A stretch of 64,000 nt of DNA from Haoranjiania flava. GTDB taxonomy: Bacteria > Bacteroidota > Bacteroidia > Chitinophagales > Chitinophagaceae. The translations under genes were made by a program, and so were the position numbers. This document shows positions 1 through 7,282 of the stretch, in pieces. The notes below the pieces were generated by a model, which did not search any database, had not been told where the DNA came from, and saw only the letters and a list, made by a program, of their open reading frames with translations. The stretch lies in assembly GCF_025631005.1 (NCBI RefSeq), contig NZ_JAOTPL010000004.1, positions 62,001 through 126,000 of the forward strand, read 5' to 3'. Position 1 is the stretch's first letter, and each line of letters begins with the position of its first letter.

Positions 1-23
1 TATATTGCCTTTGCTTGTTACCA

Positions 24-731
24 TCAACCGCCATGCTGCCAGCAATAGCCTCCCCCGATCACACGTCTCCTACACGCTCCGCCTTTTTTGGTTGGAGCCC
101 CACAATATCCTGAACTATTACTTTTCCGGTAACTTGTTTGTGCTTTGTAGGTTTTTGCAATTGAAGTCTTTGAAGATGTTTTTTTGGCTGACTTATTTGA
201 TAGAGTTTTACTTACTAATGCTTGGGTTATTATTGTCTTAGTAGGTGATTTTGTTGTGGTTTTATATTTGTATTTAAGTTTTTCTATTTCTTTAAAAACT
301 CTGTCTGTGGAGTCAAACATTGCAAGAGTATTTAGTTGCTCTTTTATACTGTCCTGTTGCGTCTGGCGGATGACAACAAGTTGTCCGGAATTATCTTGAA
401 GCTTAAAATCTACCGGTATTCCAGCTCCTAAAGCAAATTTTCTAACTTTAGTTAAGTTTTTAGATTTATTGTAAATTGTATCGGCAGCCTTAAGCACTGC
501 ATTAAGATTTGCAGTATATGTTTTGTATGCTTCATAATAGGCACTTTCATCATTTGCAGCCGATATAATAATTGTATCATTTTCTGTTGAAGTATAGTTG
601 GCTGATAGTACCGGCCGGCTTCTCTTTTCAATGATTGCCATGTACTGCCTGGCATTTTGTGAATTTTCCTCATGAATTCCAGTACATGCTAAAACAAAAA
701 ATACGCAGGCAAAAAATAAATATTTTGTCAT
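24..731 (-). CDS. Lipoprotein with C-terminal Cys/His (DUF5763-like) tail
   Basis: A 235-residue predicted lipoprotein. The N-terminus is a short hydrophobic signal ending in the lipobox VLAC, with the acylated Cys at residue 16. The middle is hydrophilic and probably helical, with a Lys/Thr/Ser-rich linker at about 150-205. The last 28 residues carry C210, C220, C230 and H233 around a Lys/Arg/Gly-rich core (GAPTKKGGACRRR, GGGYCWQH). This matches the small Cys/His motif I know as DUF5763, which looks metal-binding. Function is unknown. Part of the same coding sequence recurs as a degraded fragment near 1765-1815, so a paralogue once lay next door. Exported lipoprotein is well supported; the family name is recall. 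Confidence 0.75.
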   Translation of the reverse strand: MTKYLFFACVFFVLACTGIHEENSQNARQYMAIIEKRSRPVLSANYTSTENDTIIISAANDESAYYEAYKTYTANLNAVLKAADTIYNKSKNLTKVRKFALGAGIPVDFKLQDNSGQLVVIRQTQQDSIKEQLNTLAMFDSTDRVFKEIEKLKYKYKTTTKSPTKTIITQALVSKTLSNKSAKKTSSKTSIAKTYKAQTSYRKSNSSGYCGAPTKKGGACRRRVIGGGYCWQHGG

Positions 732-902
732 ACCAAGAATAGTTTACAATATTATTAATTCTACACGATATTCAAATATATCTTAATAAACCTGCATTAG
801 AAAACTTTTTAATGTATAAATTTATTTATTGGCATGACTTCCACTAAGAGAAAGTTTTTCTTTCCATGATTGTGAGTGGTTATTTTATGGTTTAGCAAAA
901 GA

Positions 903-1280
903 TTACTGGAACTTTAAATAGTTCAATTCAATGTTGGTATTTACCGCATCAGCTTGGTCTGAAATTATTAGAATACGGCCACCGAATTTTACGTTTCTGG
1001 CTTTTCCTTCCGTCATCTGGAAAGTAGCAGGCATGTTACAAACTACCATAGGCAAATGACCGGAAGACTCGATGACAAACTTGTATCCTGATAAAGAAAC
1101 ATTTTTAATATTATCTGTATACCTAAGCAACCCGTTTAAGTGGTTAACAACTTCCACTTGAGAAGCTGAAAAGCTACAGCCATCAGAGAATATTAAATCG
1201 GAACTGTCATTCTCCTTTTTACAGGAAAGTAACACGGCTAAAATGACCATGCCCCAAAACATATTGATCTTGAACGCCAT
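903..1280 (-). CDS. Small hypothetical lipoprotein
   Basis: A 125-residue protein I do not recognise. It begins with a hydrophobic segment and the lipobox LLSC (Cys20), followed by charged KKEND, typical of Bacteroidota surface or periplasmic lipoproteins. The mature part of about 105 residues looks like alternating beta strands (e.g. VEVVNHLNGLLRY, KNVKFGGRILII) and has one Cys at about residue 35. It lies 171 bp from the preceding lipoprotein gene in the same orientation, and may be cotranscribed or monocistronic. Nothing in the sequence indicates a substrate. The reading frame, signal and codon use look genuine. Confidence 0.65.
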   Translation of the reverse strand: MAFKINMFWGMVILAVLLSCKKENDSSDLIFSDGCSFSASQVEVVNHLNGLLRYTDNIKNVSLSGYKFVIESSGHLPMVVCNMPATFQMTEGKARNVKFGGRILIISDQADAVNTNIELNYLKFQ

Positions 1281-1514
1281 AATATTTTACATTTTAATTA
1301 GGTTAAGCAGAAGATAATTAAGTAGCAGCACTTTCTACAGCATCGCATCGACAATCAAATTTAGCATAGTTTGGCATAATTCCAAAAATTATCCTTTACG
1401 CTAATAAATGGAAGAACGACCTGTATATACTTTTAAACACTATAAAGATATTTGCCTTCAAATAGATTTCCTCCCAGGCGCCAAGCCAGACATATGACGC
1501 ATTTCTATTCTCCA

Positions 1515-1645
1515 GGATTGCGCACAGTGAACCCCGGAATTGTCCGCATCAAACACGTCCTTCGAGGCCTGCAGCGAATTTGCCTACAGTTTGTGCGGCA
1601 TAAGGCACGCCTTTGGAAGGTGGTTAGGCCGTCATTGCTCACACA
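1515..1645. repeat. Three ~14-bp GATTTGCnCACA-type repeats
   Basis: Degenerate direct repeats lie at 1515-1528 (GGATTGCGCACAGT), 1576-1590 (GAATTTGCCTACAGT) and 1633-1645 (CATTGCTCACACA), about 60 bp apart. The same family recurs in a larger cluster at 23043-23254. Multiple short repeats of this kind occur at the ends of IS21-type elements, so these may be leftover termini; that is inference. Confidence 0.4.
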
Positions 1646-1764
1646 CCGAATAGCGCCGGATTTTAATTTTTATAACTGATACATCAGCAGGAGGTTTTTT
1701 GTACCGCTTTGTGCGTACCATCTCAGCTTAAAAAAGCGCAAAACTAATCAGTAACATTCATGCC

Positions 1765-1815
1765 TTTAAAAACTCTGTCTGTGGAGTCAAACATTACTGT
1801 CCTGTTGCGTCTGCC
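1765..1815 (-). pseudogene. Degraded fragment of lipoprotein paralogue
   Basis: Bases 1765-1795 match 291-321 inside the first lipoprotein gene exactly. Bases 1796-1813 then match 348-365 after a 26-base deletion, with one mismatch nearby. The deletion is not a multiple of three, so this is a dead fragment rather than a short gene. It implies a former tandem or dispersed duplicate of the lipoprotein gene at 24-731. Confidence 0.6.
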
Positions 1816-1964
1816 GGATAAGAATAGAGCTGTAGCTGCACACAGGGAGTTTTCCAGCAGGATTTTTCAATGATAACTGTAGCAGGCTTTTAATCTACCC
1901 GTGGTATTTATAGTTTACATTCTTGTATTGGGTTTTAATTATCATGAATAGCCCTTTTTTCGAG

Positions 1965-2348
1965 CTATTCCTTTATCCTAACCCTCTGTGGCCTTCTGTT
2001 TTCACCTAAAGCTGCAAACACAAAAATACCTTCCACCGCCTTTATTCCTGATTCGTCAGAGTACATGTCTTCAACAAACATTTCTACCAGTACCTTTAAT
2101 TTAACGGCACTGACTTCCACAACTTTACCAATCACTTCCACAAAAGAAACCTTGTATGCAGGCTTCTTAAACTGTATCTCTTCAATTTTTACCGTAAACA
2201 TTTTTTGCCTGGTGTAACGTGTGGCAGTAATATAAGCAACCTCATCCATCCATTTTAAAGCTTCTCCACCAAACAATGTTTCATTTGCATTCCATGTATT
2301 AGGAAAAATTGCTTTACTCTGCCTTGTTTCACCATTTGCTGTATTCAT
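1965..2348 (-). CDS. Acyl-CoA thioesterase, hotdog fold (YciA-like)
   Basis: A 127-residue single-domain protein of the 4HBT/acyl-CoA hydrolase family, which cleaves acyl-CoA to free acid and CoA in the cytoplasm. The diagnostic stretch at about residues 19-45 reads N-A-N-E-T-L-F-G-G-E-A-L-K-W-M-D-E, corresponding to the Asn/Gly-Gly/Asp helix of YciA-like enzymes. Strands rich in Val and Lys follow, and length is normal for the family. It is divergent from the DUF134 regulator (starts 80 bp apart). The shared spacer contains a perfect palindrome, so the two genes may share control. Acyl specificity cannot be read from the sequence. Confidence 0.88.
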   Translation of the reverse strand: MNTANGETRQSKAIFPNTWNANETLFGGEALKWMDEVAYITATRYTRQKMFTVKIEEIQFKKPAYKVSFVEVIGKVVEVSAVKLKVLVEMFVEDMYSDESGIKAVEGIFVFAALGENRRPQRVRIKE

Positions 2349-2384
2349 TTCATTATATTTTAAGACGAAATTATTAATTTATTT

Positions 2385-2398
2385 TGAACATATGTTCA
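2385..2398. promoter_or_regulatory. Perfect 14-bp palindrome, candidate operator
   Basis: TGAACATATGTTCA is an exact inverted repeat in the 80-bp spacer between the divergent thioesterase and DUF134 genes. It sits directly upstream of the TACATTTG box at 2406. A factor bound here would block RNA polymerase at the DUF134 promoter, and possibly the opposite one. Autoregulation by the DUF134 protein is the simplest reading but is inference. Confidence 0.55.
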
Positions 2399-2405
2399 TT
2401 AATTT

Positions 2406-2413
2406 TACATTTG
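2406..2413 (+). promoter_or_regulatory. Bacteroidota -7 box for DUF134 gene
   Basis: TACATTTG matches the TAnnTTTG consensus of the Bacteroidota primary sigma factor and lies 15 bp before the ATG at 2429. A TTTTG at 2382-2386 is at a suitable distance for the -33 element and overlaps the edge of the palindrome. Confidence 0.5.
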
Positions 2414-2428
2414 AAAAAAATATAAGGT

Positions 2429-2836
2429 ATGGGTAGGCGAAAGAAAACACGGGTTATACATATGGCGCCACATATTGCAGGCTTCACACCTTGGGGAGGC
2501 AAAAGAAAATCAACAGGACGCGTGATTATATTATTTGAAGAATATGAAGCTATTAATCTTTGTGATTATGAGCTTTTATCACAGGCGGAAGCCGCTGAAG
2601 TTATGGGTATTTCGCGACCTACTTTCACGCGCATATACGAAACCTGCAGGAGGAAAATAGCCAGGGCAATGGTTGAAGGATGTGAAATCATTTTTGAGGA
2701 GGGCAATACCTACACCGGCAATTGGCATGAATGTAAATCCTGCGGTATTAGTTTTACCATTACTGCTGATGTACGGCCTCAATGCCCGGTTTGTAAAACC
2801 GGGTTAACTGATTACATTGATACACACATAGCATAA
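2429..2836 (+). CDS. DUF134 (UPF0251) helix-turn-helix regulator
   Basis: A 135-residue protein of the DUF134 family. The N-terminal GRRKK...PWG segment leads into a sigma-70-region-4-like helix-turn-helix at about residues 45-75 (L-S-Q-A-E-A-A-E-V-M-G-I-S-R-P-T-F). The C-terminus has two CxxC pairs (C-K-S-C and C-P-V-C) that look like a zinc ribbon. In anaerobes this family is often next to NifX/NifB-like small proteins, and here a NifX-like gene follows 101 bp downstream. A perfect palindrome lies in its own promoter region, suggesting autoregulation. The family call is firm; the regulatory targets are inferred. Confidence 0.88.
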   Translation: MGRRKKTRVIHMAPHIAGFTPWGGKRKSTGRVIILFEEYEAINLCDYELLSQAEAAEVMGISRPTFTRIYETCRRKIARAMVEGCEIIFEEGNTYTGNWHECKSCGISFTITADVRPQCPVCKTGLTDYIDTHIA

Positions 2837-2906
2837 CCATTATAATTGAGCATCTGCTCCAACCGGGAATGAGTATGGTATTTTAAAAGATAGTTTACTC
2901 TATGTG
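2825..2906 (+). promoter_or_regulatory. Structured leader element (single copy) before NifX-like gene
   Basis: A closing helix CACATAG (2825-2831) / CTATGTG (2900-2906) encloses the hairpin GAGCA-TC-TGCTC (2848-2859), followed by CAACCGGGAATGA. The same parts in the same order (ATAACCAT, hairpin, CCAACCGGGAATGA, closing strand) occur in the tandem elements before rlmH and cinA. The 5' strand overlaps the end of the DUF134 gene. The 3' strand ends 31 nt before the ATG at 2938, the same distance as at the other loci. A cis-acting RNA is likely; the ligand or trigger is unknown. Confidence 0.6.
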
Positions 2907-2937
2907 GTAACTAAAAAAACCAATAAAAAATATACAT

Positions 2938-3276
2938 ATGCAAATAGGTATAGCTACAATAGAAAATCATTTAAGGTCTGATATTGACATGTATTTTGGG
3001 AGGGCAAATTGTTTTTGCATATACAACCGTGATGCAGGAAATTATGTATTTATAGAAAACCCGGCGAAAAATGATAAAGCAAACCACGGACTAATAGCTG
3101 CGGAAGTTATGATTGCTAACGGGGTGAAAATAGTTGTTGCCGGAAGATTCGGCATCAAGGTATCCGATTTCTTCAGGAAAAATAATATCCAGATGGTTAT
3201 TCCAAACAAAGATATCACACTGCTCAAGTTTATTAACAAGCTAACCAAAGATCAAACAGGGTTCAATACACCATAA
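2938..3276 (+). CDS. NifX/NifB-like dinitrogenase cofactor-family protein
   Basis: A 112-residue single-domain protein of the NifX/NafY/VnfX/NifB C-terminal fold. Recognisable parts are the start IGIATIENHLRSDIDMYFGR, the central ENPAKND and the Gly-rich VVAGRFGIKVSDFF strand-turn. In nitrogen fixers such proteins carry iron-molybdenum cofactor precursors. Stand-alone versions are widespread in organisms without nitrogenase and their role is unclear. No nif gene is visible here, so nitrogen fixation should not be inferred. It follows the DUF134 gene on the same strand and is preceded by the structured leader at 2825-2906. Confidence 0.82.
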   Translation: MQIGIATIENHLRSDIDMYFGRANCFCIYNRDAGNYVFIENPAKNDKANHGLIAAEVMIANGVKIVVAGRFGIKVSDFFRKNNIQMVIPNKDITLLKFINKLTKDQTGFNTP

Positions 3277-3410
3277 GACACTTTATGGCAGCTGCCGAGT
3301 ATAAGTAGTGTAAAAATAACTTTATAGTATAATGATAATGGAGCGGTGGTATTTATAGACTTTTCAGCGCAATGGTATTCTACTTATATGTGATTTTCAG
3401 CAATATACAT

Positions 3411-3440
3411 AAAACAAAAAACCCATGATAATACATGGGT
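3411..3440 (-). terminator. Intrinsic terminator after tRNA-Asp
   Basis: Read on the minus strand, ACCCATG-tattat-CATGGGT is a perfect 7-bp hairpin followed by TTTTTTGTTTT. It begins five bases after the tRNA 3' end, as expected for termination of the tRNA transcript. Confidence 0.8.
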
Positions 3441-3445
3441 TTTTG

Positions 3446-3519
3446 CGGACCGGACGGGACTCGAACCCGCGACCTCCGCCGTGACAGGGCGGCATTCTAA
3501 CCAACTGAACTACCGATCC
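3446..3519 (-). tRNA. tRNA-Asp (GTC)
   Basis: A 74-nt cloverleaf on the minus strand. The acceptor stem is GGATCGG / CCGGTCC with discriminator G. The D-arm is GTTCAGTTGGTTAGAAT, the anticodon loop CTGTCAC gives anticodon GTC, and the T-arm is GCGGG-TTCGAGT-CCCGT. CCA is not encoded. A perfect hairpin plus T-run follows. Confidence 0.95.
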
Positions 3520-3627
3520 TTAAACTTCTGAAACTTGCGTTCTGTCCGTTTGGGAGTGCAAATATGGGATGAAAAAAAATATCCACCAAATTTTTTTACA
3601 AAAATATCTTGCCACTCAATTTCTCCT

Positions 3628-3635
3628 TATCTTTG
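3628..3635 (+). promoter_or_regulatory. -7 box for accA
   Basis: TATCTTTG (TAnnTTTG) lies 17 bp before the accA ATG at 3653. This gives a leader of roughly ten bases that is A/T-rich and lacks a Shine-Dalgarno site. Confidence 0.5.
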
Positions 3636-3652
3636 AAACTTAAAAATTTGAT

Positions 3653-4627
3653 ATGCCTGAATATCCAAACAGACAGTTTCTTGATTTCGAACTTCCTATA
3701 AAGGAATTGTATGAACAGATCGATCAGACAAAAAAGCTGGCAGAGAAAAATAAAAAAATAGATTATTCTGCGAATATTACACAACTCGAAGAGCTCATCG
3801 TTCAGAAGAGAAAAGAGATCACAGACAACCTTACTCCATGGCAGCGTGTACAGTTGAGCCGTCATCCCGACAGGCCTTATACGCTGAAGTATATTTATAA
3901 AATGACCACCGATTTCTATGAGCTTTACGGCGACCGCAACTTCAGCGATGATAAAGCAATGGTCGGCGGATTTGCAAACCTGGAGGGCGAGACAGTAATG
4001 TTCATCGGCCAGCAGAAAGGCAGCAATACCAAGCAAAGACAAATGCGCAACTTCGGTATGCCCAACCCCGAAGGATATCGAAAGGCCTTGCGCCTTATGA
4101 AACTTGCAGAAAAATTCAATAAGCCAATAGTCACGCTTATTGATACGCCGGGCGCTTTCCCCGGTATGGAAGCAGAAGAAAGAGGGCAGGGCGAAGCCAT
4201 TGCACGCAATATTTACGAGATGTTTACCCTCAAAGTGCCCGTGATCTGCGTGATCATTGGTGAGGGCGCCAGCGGCGGGGCCCTGGGCATTGGCGTGGGC
4301 GATAAGGTGTTTATGCTCGAAAACTCCTGGTACACGGTGATATCACCCGAAAACTGCAGCTCCATTTTATGGCGCAGCTGGGACCAGAAAGAAACAGCAG
4401 CAGCACAGCTGAAGCTTACATCAGAAGATATGAGCGGGTTTGGCCTGGTAGACGGAGTAGTGCCAGAGCCGATAGGCGGAGCACACTGGAACTATACCGA
4501 AGCTGCCGAAATTTTGAAAAAAATATTAATAGACAACATTCGGGAACTAAAAAATATTCCTGCTGAAAAACGCATAGAAGACAGGATCCGCAAATTTGAA
4601 AAAATGGGAATATTTACCGAAGCATAA
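3653..4627 (+). CDS. accA: Acetyl-CoA carboxylase carboxyltransferase subunit alpha
   Basis: A 324-residue AccA, close to the usual ~320. It forms the carboxyltransferase with AccD and moves the carboxyl group from carboxybiotin to acetyl-CoA, the first step of fatty-acid synthesis. An N-terminal helical region (to about 80) precedes the crotonase-like core. The core shows DFYELYGDR, FIGQQKG, LIDTPGAFPG and the Gly-rich oxyanion segment GEGASGGALGIGVGD at about 203-217. accD is not adjacent. dapA begins 13 bp downstream on the same strand, so the two are probably cotranscribed although they serve different pathways. Confidence 0.97.
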   Translation: MPEYPNRQFLDFELPIKELYEQIDQTKKLAEKNKKIDYSANITQLEELIVQKRKEITDNLTPWQRVQLSRHPDRPYTLKYIYKMTTDFYELYGDRNFSDDKAMVGGFANLEGETVMFIGQQKGSNTKQRQMRNFGMPNPEGYRKALRLMKLAEKFNKPIVTLIDTPGAFPGMEAEERGQGEAIARNIYEMFTLKVPVICVIIGEGASGGALGIGVGDKVFMLENSWYTVISPENCSSILWRSWDQKETAAAQLKLTSEDMSGFGLVDGVVPEPIGGAHWNYTEAAEILKKILIDNIRELKNIPAEKRIEDRIRKFEKMGIFTEA

Positions 4628-4640
4628 ATTTTTAAATAAA

Positions 4641-5522
4641 ATGTCACTTAGAAAAGTTTTAAGAGGTACGGGCGTTGCAGTTGTAACCCCTTTCAATGAT
4701 AACGGTTCCATCGATTTTGATTCATTGGATAAAGTAATAGATTTCTTGATTGATGGCGGTGTTGATTTCTTAGTAACGCTGGGTACAACCGGTGAGACAC
4801 CTACCATACAACACGAGGAAAAAATACAGATAATCAATTTCACCTACGATAAGGTGAATGGCAGAGTGCCCGTGGTTGTCGGCGTTGGCGGCAACGACAC
4901 GCGTGCAGTACTGGAAGACCTTAAAAATTTACCGCTTGATAAAGCTACAGCTATCTTAAGCGTATCGCCTTACTACAGCAAGCCTTCACAGGAAGGAATT
5001 TTTCAGCACTACAAACTGGTAGCTGAGCATTCCCCAAAACCTGTATTGTTGTACAACGTTACAGCACGTACAGGCAGAAACCTGGAAGCAGCTACTACCA
5101 TACGCCTGGCGAATGAAGTGCCCAATATAGGAGGCATTAAAGAAGCCGGCGGTAACTTCAGGCAGATAGCAGAAATTCTCAGAAGCGTGCCGGAAGATTT
5201 CCTGGTTACCAGCGGAGATGATGATCTTATCATCGGGCAGATGGCGCTCGGAATGGATGGTGTAATCAGCGTTGCCGGGAACGCATTTCCGGAAGAAATG
5301 AGCAGCCTGGTAAACCATTGCCTCAGCAATGACTTTAAAGGAGCTAAACAGGTGAATGACCAAATGATAGATGCCTACGATATGATGTTTGCTGAAAACA
5401 ACCCTGCCGGCATTAAGGCATTCATGAGCGAGAAAGGGCTGGTGAAAAATAACCTGCGCCTGCCTGTAGTACCCGTGAGTAGTGGATTACACGAGAAAAT
5501 AAAAGCATTTTTGGCTAAATAA
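4641..5522 (+). CDS. dapA: 4-hydroxy-tetrahydrodipicolinate synthase
   Basis: A 293-residue DapA (usual length ~292), a TIM-barrel lyase that condenses pyruvate with aspartate semialdehyde in lysine/diaminopimelate synthesis. GTTGET (pyruvate-binding turn, about 48-53), the Tyr of LLYNVTARTGR (about 138) and the Schiff-base Lys in GGIKEAGGN (about 166) are present. The ATG at 4641 is chosen because it starts at the conserved L-R-G-T-G-V-A segment and clears the end of accA. An upstream in-frame ATG at 4596 would add 15 residues inside accA. A terminator follows at 5531-5574. Confidence 0.96.
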   Translation: MSLRKVLRGTGVAVVTPFNDNGSIDFDSLDKVIDFLIDGGVDFLVTLGTTGETPTIQHEEKIQIINFTYDKVNGRVPVVVGVGGNDTRAVLEDLKNLPLDKATAILSVSPYYSKPSQEGIFQHYKLVAEHSPKPVLLYNVTARTGRNLEAATTIRLANEVPNIGGIKEAGGNFRQIAEILRSVPEDFLVTSGDDDLIIGQMALGMDGVISVAGNAFPEEMSSLVNHCLSNDFKGAKQVNDQMIDAYDMMFAENNPAGIKAFMSEKGLVKNNLRLPVVPVSSGLHEKIKAFLAK

Positions 5523-5530
5523 AATATTTT

Positions 5531-5574
5531 GGCGCCGCTTTCTCTATGTTAAAAAAGCAGCGCCTTATTTTTTC
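5531..5574 (+). terminator. Intrinsic terminator after dapA
   Basis: GGCGCCGCTTT pairs with AAAGCAGCGCC (one bulge/mismatch) and is followed by TTATTTTTT. It closes the accA-dapA unit and isolates the mlaE gene that starts 128 bp later. Confidence 0.75.
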
Positions 5575-5701
5575 TGTTTACGTTGTTCATTACAGTGAAT
5601 AATTGTAAACAGTTTTATTTATAAAGCCGGCAACATTTTCTCAAATAATATTTGTAGCGCCTGCGCGCCTTTTTAGAATTAAAATGTAATTTGCATCCGG
5701 T

Positions 5702-6460
5702 TTGAAAGTTTTAAAATCATTCATAAAAACCATTGGGGATTACCTCCTGCTGCTTAAAACGGCTTTTTTTTCAAAGCCGGAGAATTTTAAATTATACCTG
5801 AAAGAATTTTTTGATCAGGCAGCTTTCATGGGCATCAATACCATTCCGATTGTACTGGTAGTGTCTATATTTCTCGGAGCAGTAACGGTAGTACAGATCG
5901 CTTACCAGCTGGTGAGCCCCCTGGTGCCCTTAACCAGTATATCGCAGGTGGCAAGAGATATCATCCTGCTGGAGCTTTCCCCTACGATCCTTTCGATTAT
6001 CCTGGCTGGCGTTATCGGCAGTAAAATAGCCTCAGAAATAGGAAATATGCGGGTTTCAGAGCAAATAGATGCTTTAGAGATCATGGGTGTAAACTCTGCA
6101 TCTTATCTGATTACACCCAAAGTGCTGGCAAGCTTATTCGCTATTCCCATACTGGTTATTTTTTCGATCATTGTAGGTATTATAGGCGGCAGGATTGCAG
6201 CAACCATGTCAGGAATTGTTTCGGGCGATATATACGATATGGGTTTGCAGATAGGATTTAAAATGTTTAACGTGTGGTATGCACTTACCAAAGCTTTTAC
6301 TTTTGCCTTTATCATCAGCACGGCATCGGCTTATTACGGGTATAAAATACAGGGAGGTTCAGGTTCGCTGGAGATTGGCGAAGCTACTACCCGCGCGGTC
6401 GTTACCAGCGCCATTCTTATTCTCATTGCCGACTATGTGATAGCTACGGTATTACTTTAA
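5702..6460 (+). CDS. mlaE: MlaE-family ABC transporter permease
   Basis: A 252-residue inner-membrane permease of the MlaE/YrbE family, which with an MlaF ATPase and MCE (MlaD) protein moves phospholipids between the membranes. Five or six membrane segments and the family signatures are visible: GINTIPIVLVVSIFLGAV, GKIASEIGNMRVSEQIDALE (here with SKIASEIG) and the late GYKIQGGSGSLEIGEATTRAVV. Translation must start at TTG (5702), since no in-frame ATG/GTG lies in the right place. Unusually, neither mlaF nor mlaD follows; uppP starts 12 bp downstream. Confidence 0.92.
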   Translation: MKVLKSFIKTIGDYLLLLKTAFFSKPENFKLYLKEFFDQAAFMGINTIPIVLVVSIFLGAVTVVQIAYQLVSPLVPLTSISQVARDIILLELSPTILSIILAGVIGSKIASEIGNMRVSEQIDALEIMGVNSASYLITPKVLASLFAIPILVIFSIIVGIIGGRIAATMSGIVSGDIYDMGLQIGFKMFNVWYALTKAFTFAFIISTASAYYGYKIQGGSGSLEIGEATTRAVVTSAILILIADYVIATVLL

Positions 6461-6472
6461 TTTAAAATTTTT

Positions 6473-7273
6473 ATGGATTTATTTCAGGCAATTATTTTGG
6501 GTATCATTGAGGGGTTGACAGAGTTTTTACCGGTTTCTTCCACGGGGCATTTAATCATCGGCAGCGCATTGTTAGGTCTTGATCCCAATGATCCTTTCGT
6601 GCAACTATTTAACGTGTCTATTCAGCTTGGTACTATTTTGTCGGTTGTGGTACTCTACTTCCGCCGCTTTTTCAGGTCCATGAATTTTTATTACAAATTG
6701 GCCATCGCCGTGATACCTGCCGTGGTACTCGGCATACTTTTTAATAAGCAGATTGATAAGTTCCTGGGCAGTGTTGCAATTGTAGCTGTAATGCTGGTTG
6801 TAGGAGGTATTTTTTTATTGTTCATTGAAAAAATATTTAAAACGCCTGTACACGACGATTCGGACAATATCTCTTACAAGAGCGCTTTCAAGATTGGTAT
6901 TTGGCAGTGCCTCGCTATGGTGCCCGGCGTCAGCCGCAGCGCAGCCAGCATTATAGGCGGGCTGCAGCAAAAACTTACTAAAAAAGCTGCTGCCGAATTT
7001 TCTTTCTTTTTGGCGGTGCCCACCATGTTTGGCGCTACTTCCAAAAAATTGTACGATTATTTTACAGACAGCTCCTTGCAGCTTACCCCGCACGACTGGC
7101 AGATGCTTGGCGTAGGCAATGTTGTGGGTTTCATTGTTGCCATTGTTGCCATAAAATCGTTCATAACATTTGTTTCTAAAAATGGCTTCCGCGCATTTGG
7201 CGTTTACCGGATCATTGTAGGCATGGTAATACTTGCTTTACTATTGAGTGGACAATCATTGCAAATGATGTAA
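6473..7273 (+). CDS. uppP: Undecaprenyl-diphosphatase
   Basis: A 266-residue multi-pass membrane protein of the BacA/UppP family. It dephosphorylates undecaprenyl diphosphate to recycle the lipid carrier for peptidoglycan and O-antigen. The two active-site regions are intact: EGLTEFLPVSSTGHLI near residue 15 and PGVSRSAASIIGG near 151. Length is typical (~265-275). It lies 12 bp after mlaE and 9 bp before the MFS gene, forming an envelope-related run of three membrane-protein genes that probably share one transcript. Confidence 0.96.
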   Translation: MDLFQAIILGIIEGLTEFLPVSSTGHLIIGSALLGLDPNDPFVQLFNVSIQLGTILSVVVLYFRRFFRSMNFYYKLAIAVIPAVVLGILFNKQIDKFLGSVAIVAVMLVVGGIFLLFIEKIFKTPVHDDSDNISYKSAFKIGIWQCLAMVPGVSRSAASIIGGLQQKLTKKAAAEFSFFLAVPTMFGATSKKLYDYFTDSSLQLTPHDWQMLGVGNVVGFIVAIVAIKSFITFVSKNGFRAFGVYRIIVGMVILALLLSGQSLQMM

Positions 7274-7282
7274 TATTACCGT

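Larger units (their letters stand above)
1281..1964. other. Gene-poor interval with relics
   Basis: This 684-bp stretch has no convincing gene. A 75-codon plus-strand frame at 1452-1679 is rich in Arg/His/Pro and resembles no protein I know. The interval holds three copies of a short GATTTGC-type repeat (1515-1645) and a degraded fragment of the first lipoprotein gene (1765-1815). It looks like a graveyard of a former insertion and a lost paralogue. Confidence 0.5.

Noticed and set aside
1452..1679. 75-codon plus-strand frame
   Set aside because: Composition is unlike a folded protein, it spans three copies of a short repeat, and no start signal is seen.
2938..3276. NifX-like protein as evidence of nitrogen fixation
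   Set aside because: No nitrogenase or nif gene is in the window, and stand-alone members are common in non-fixers.
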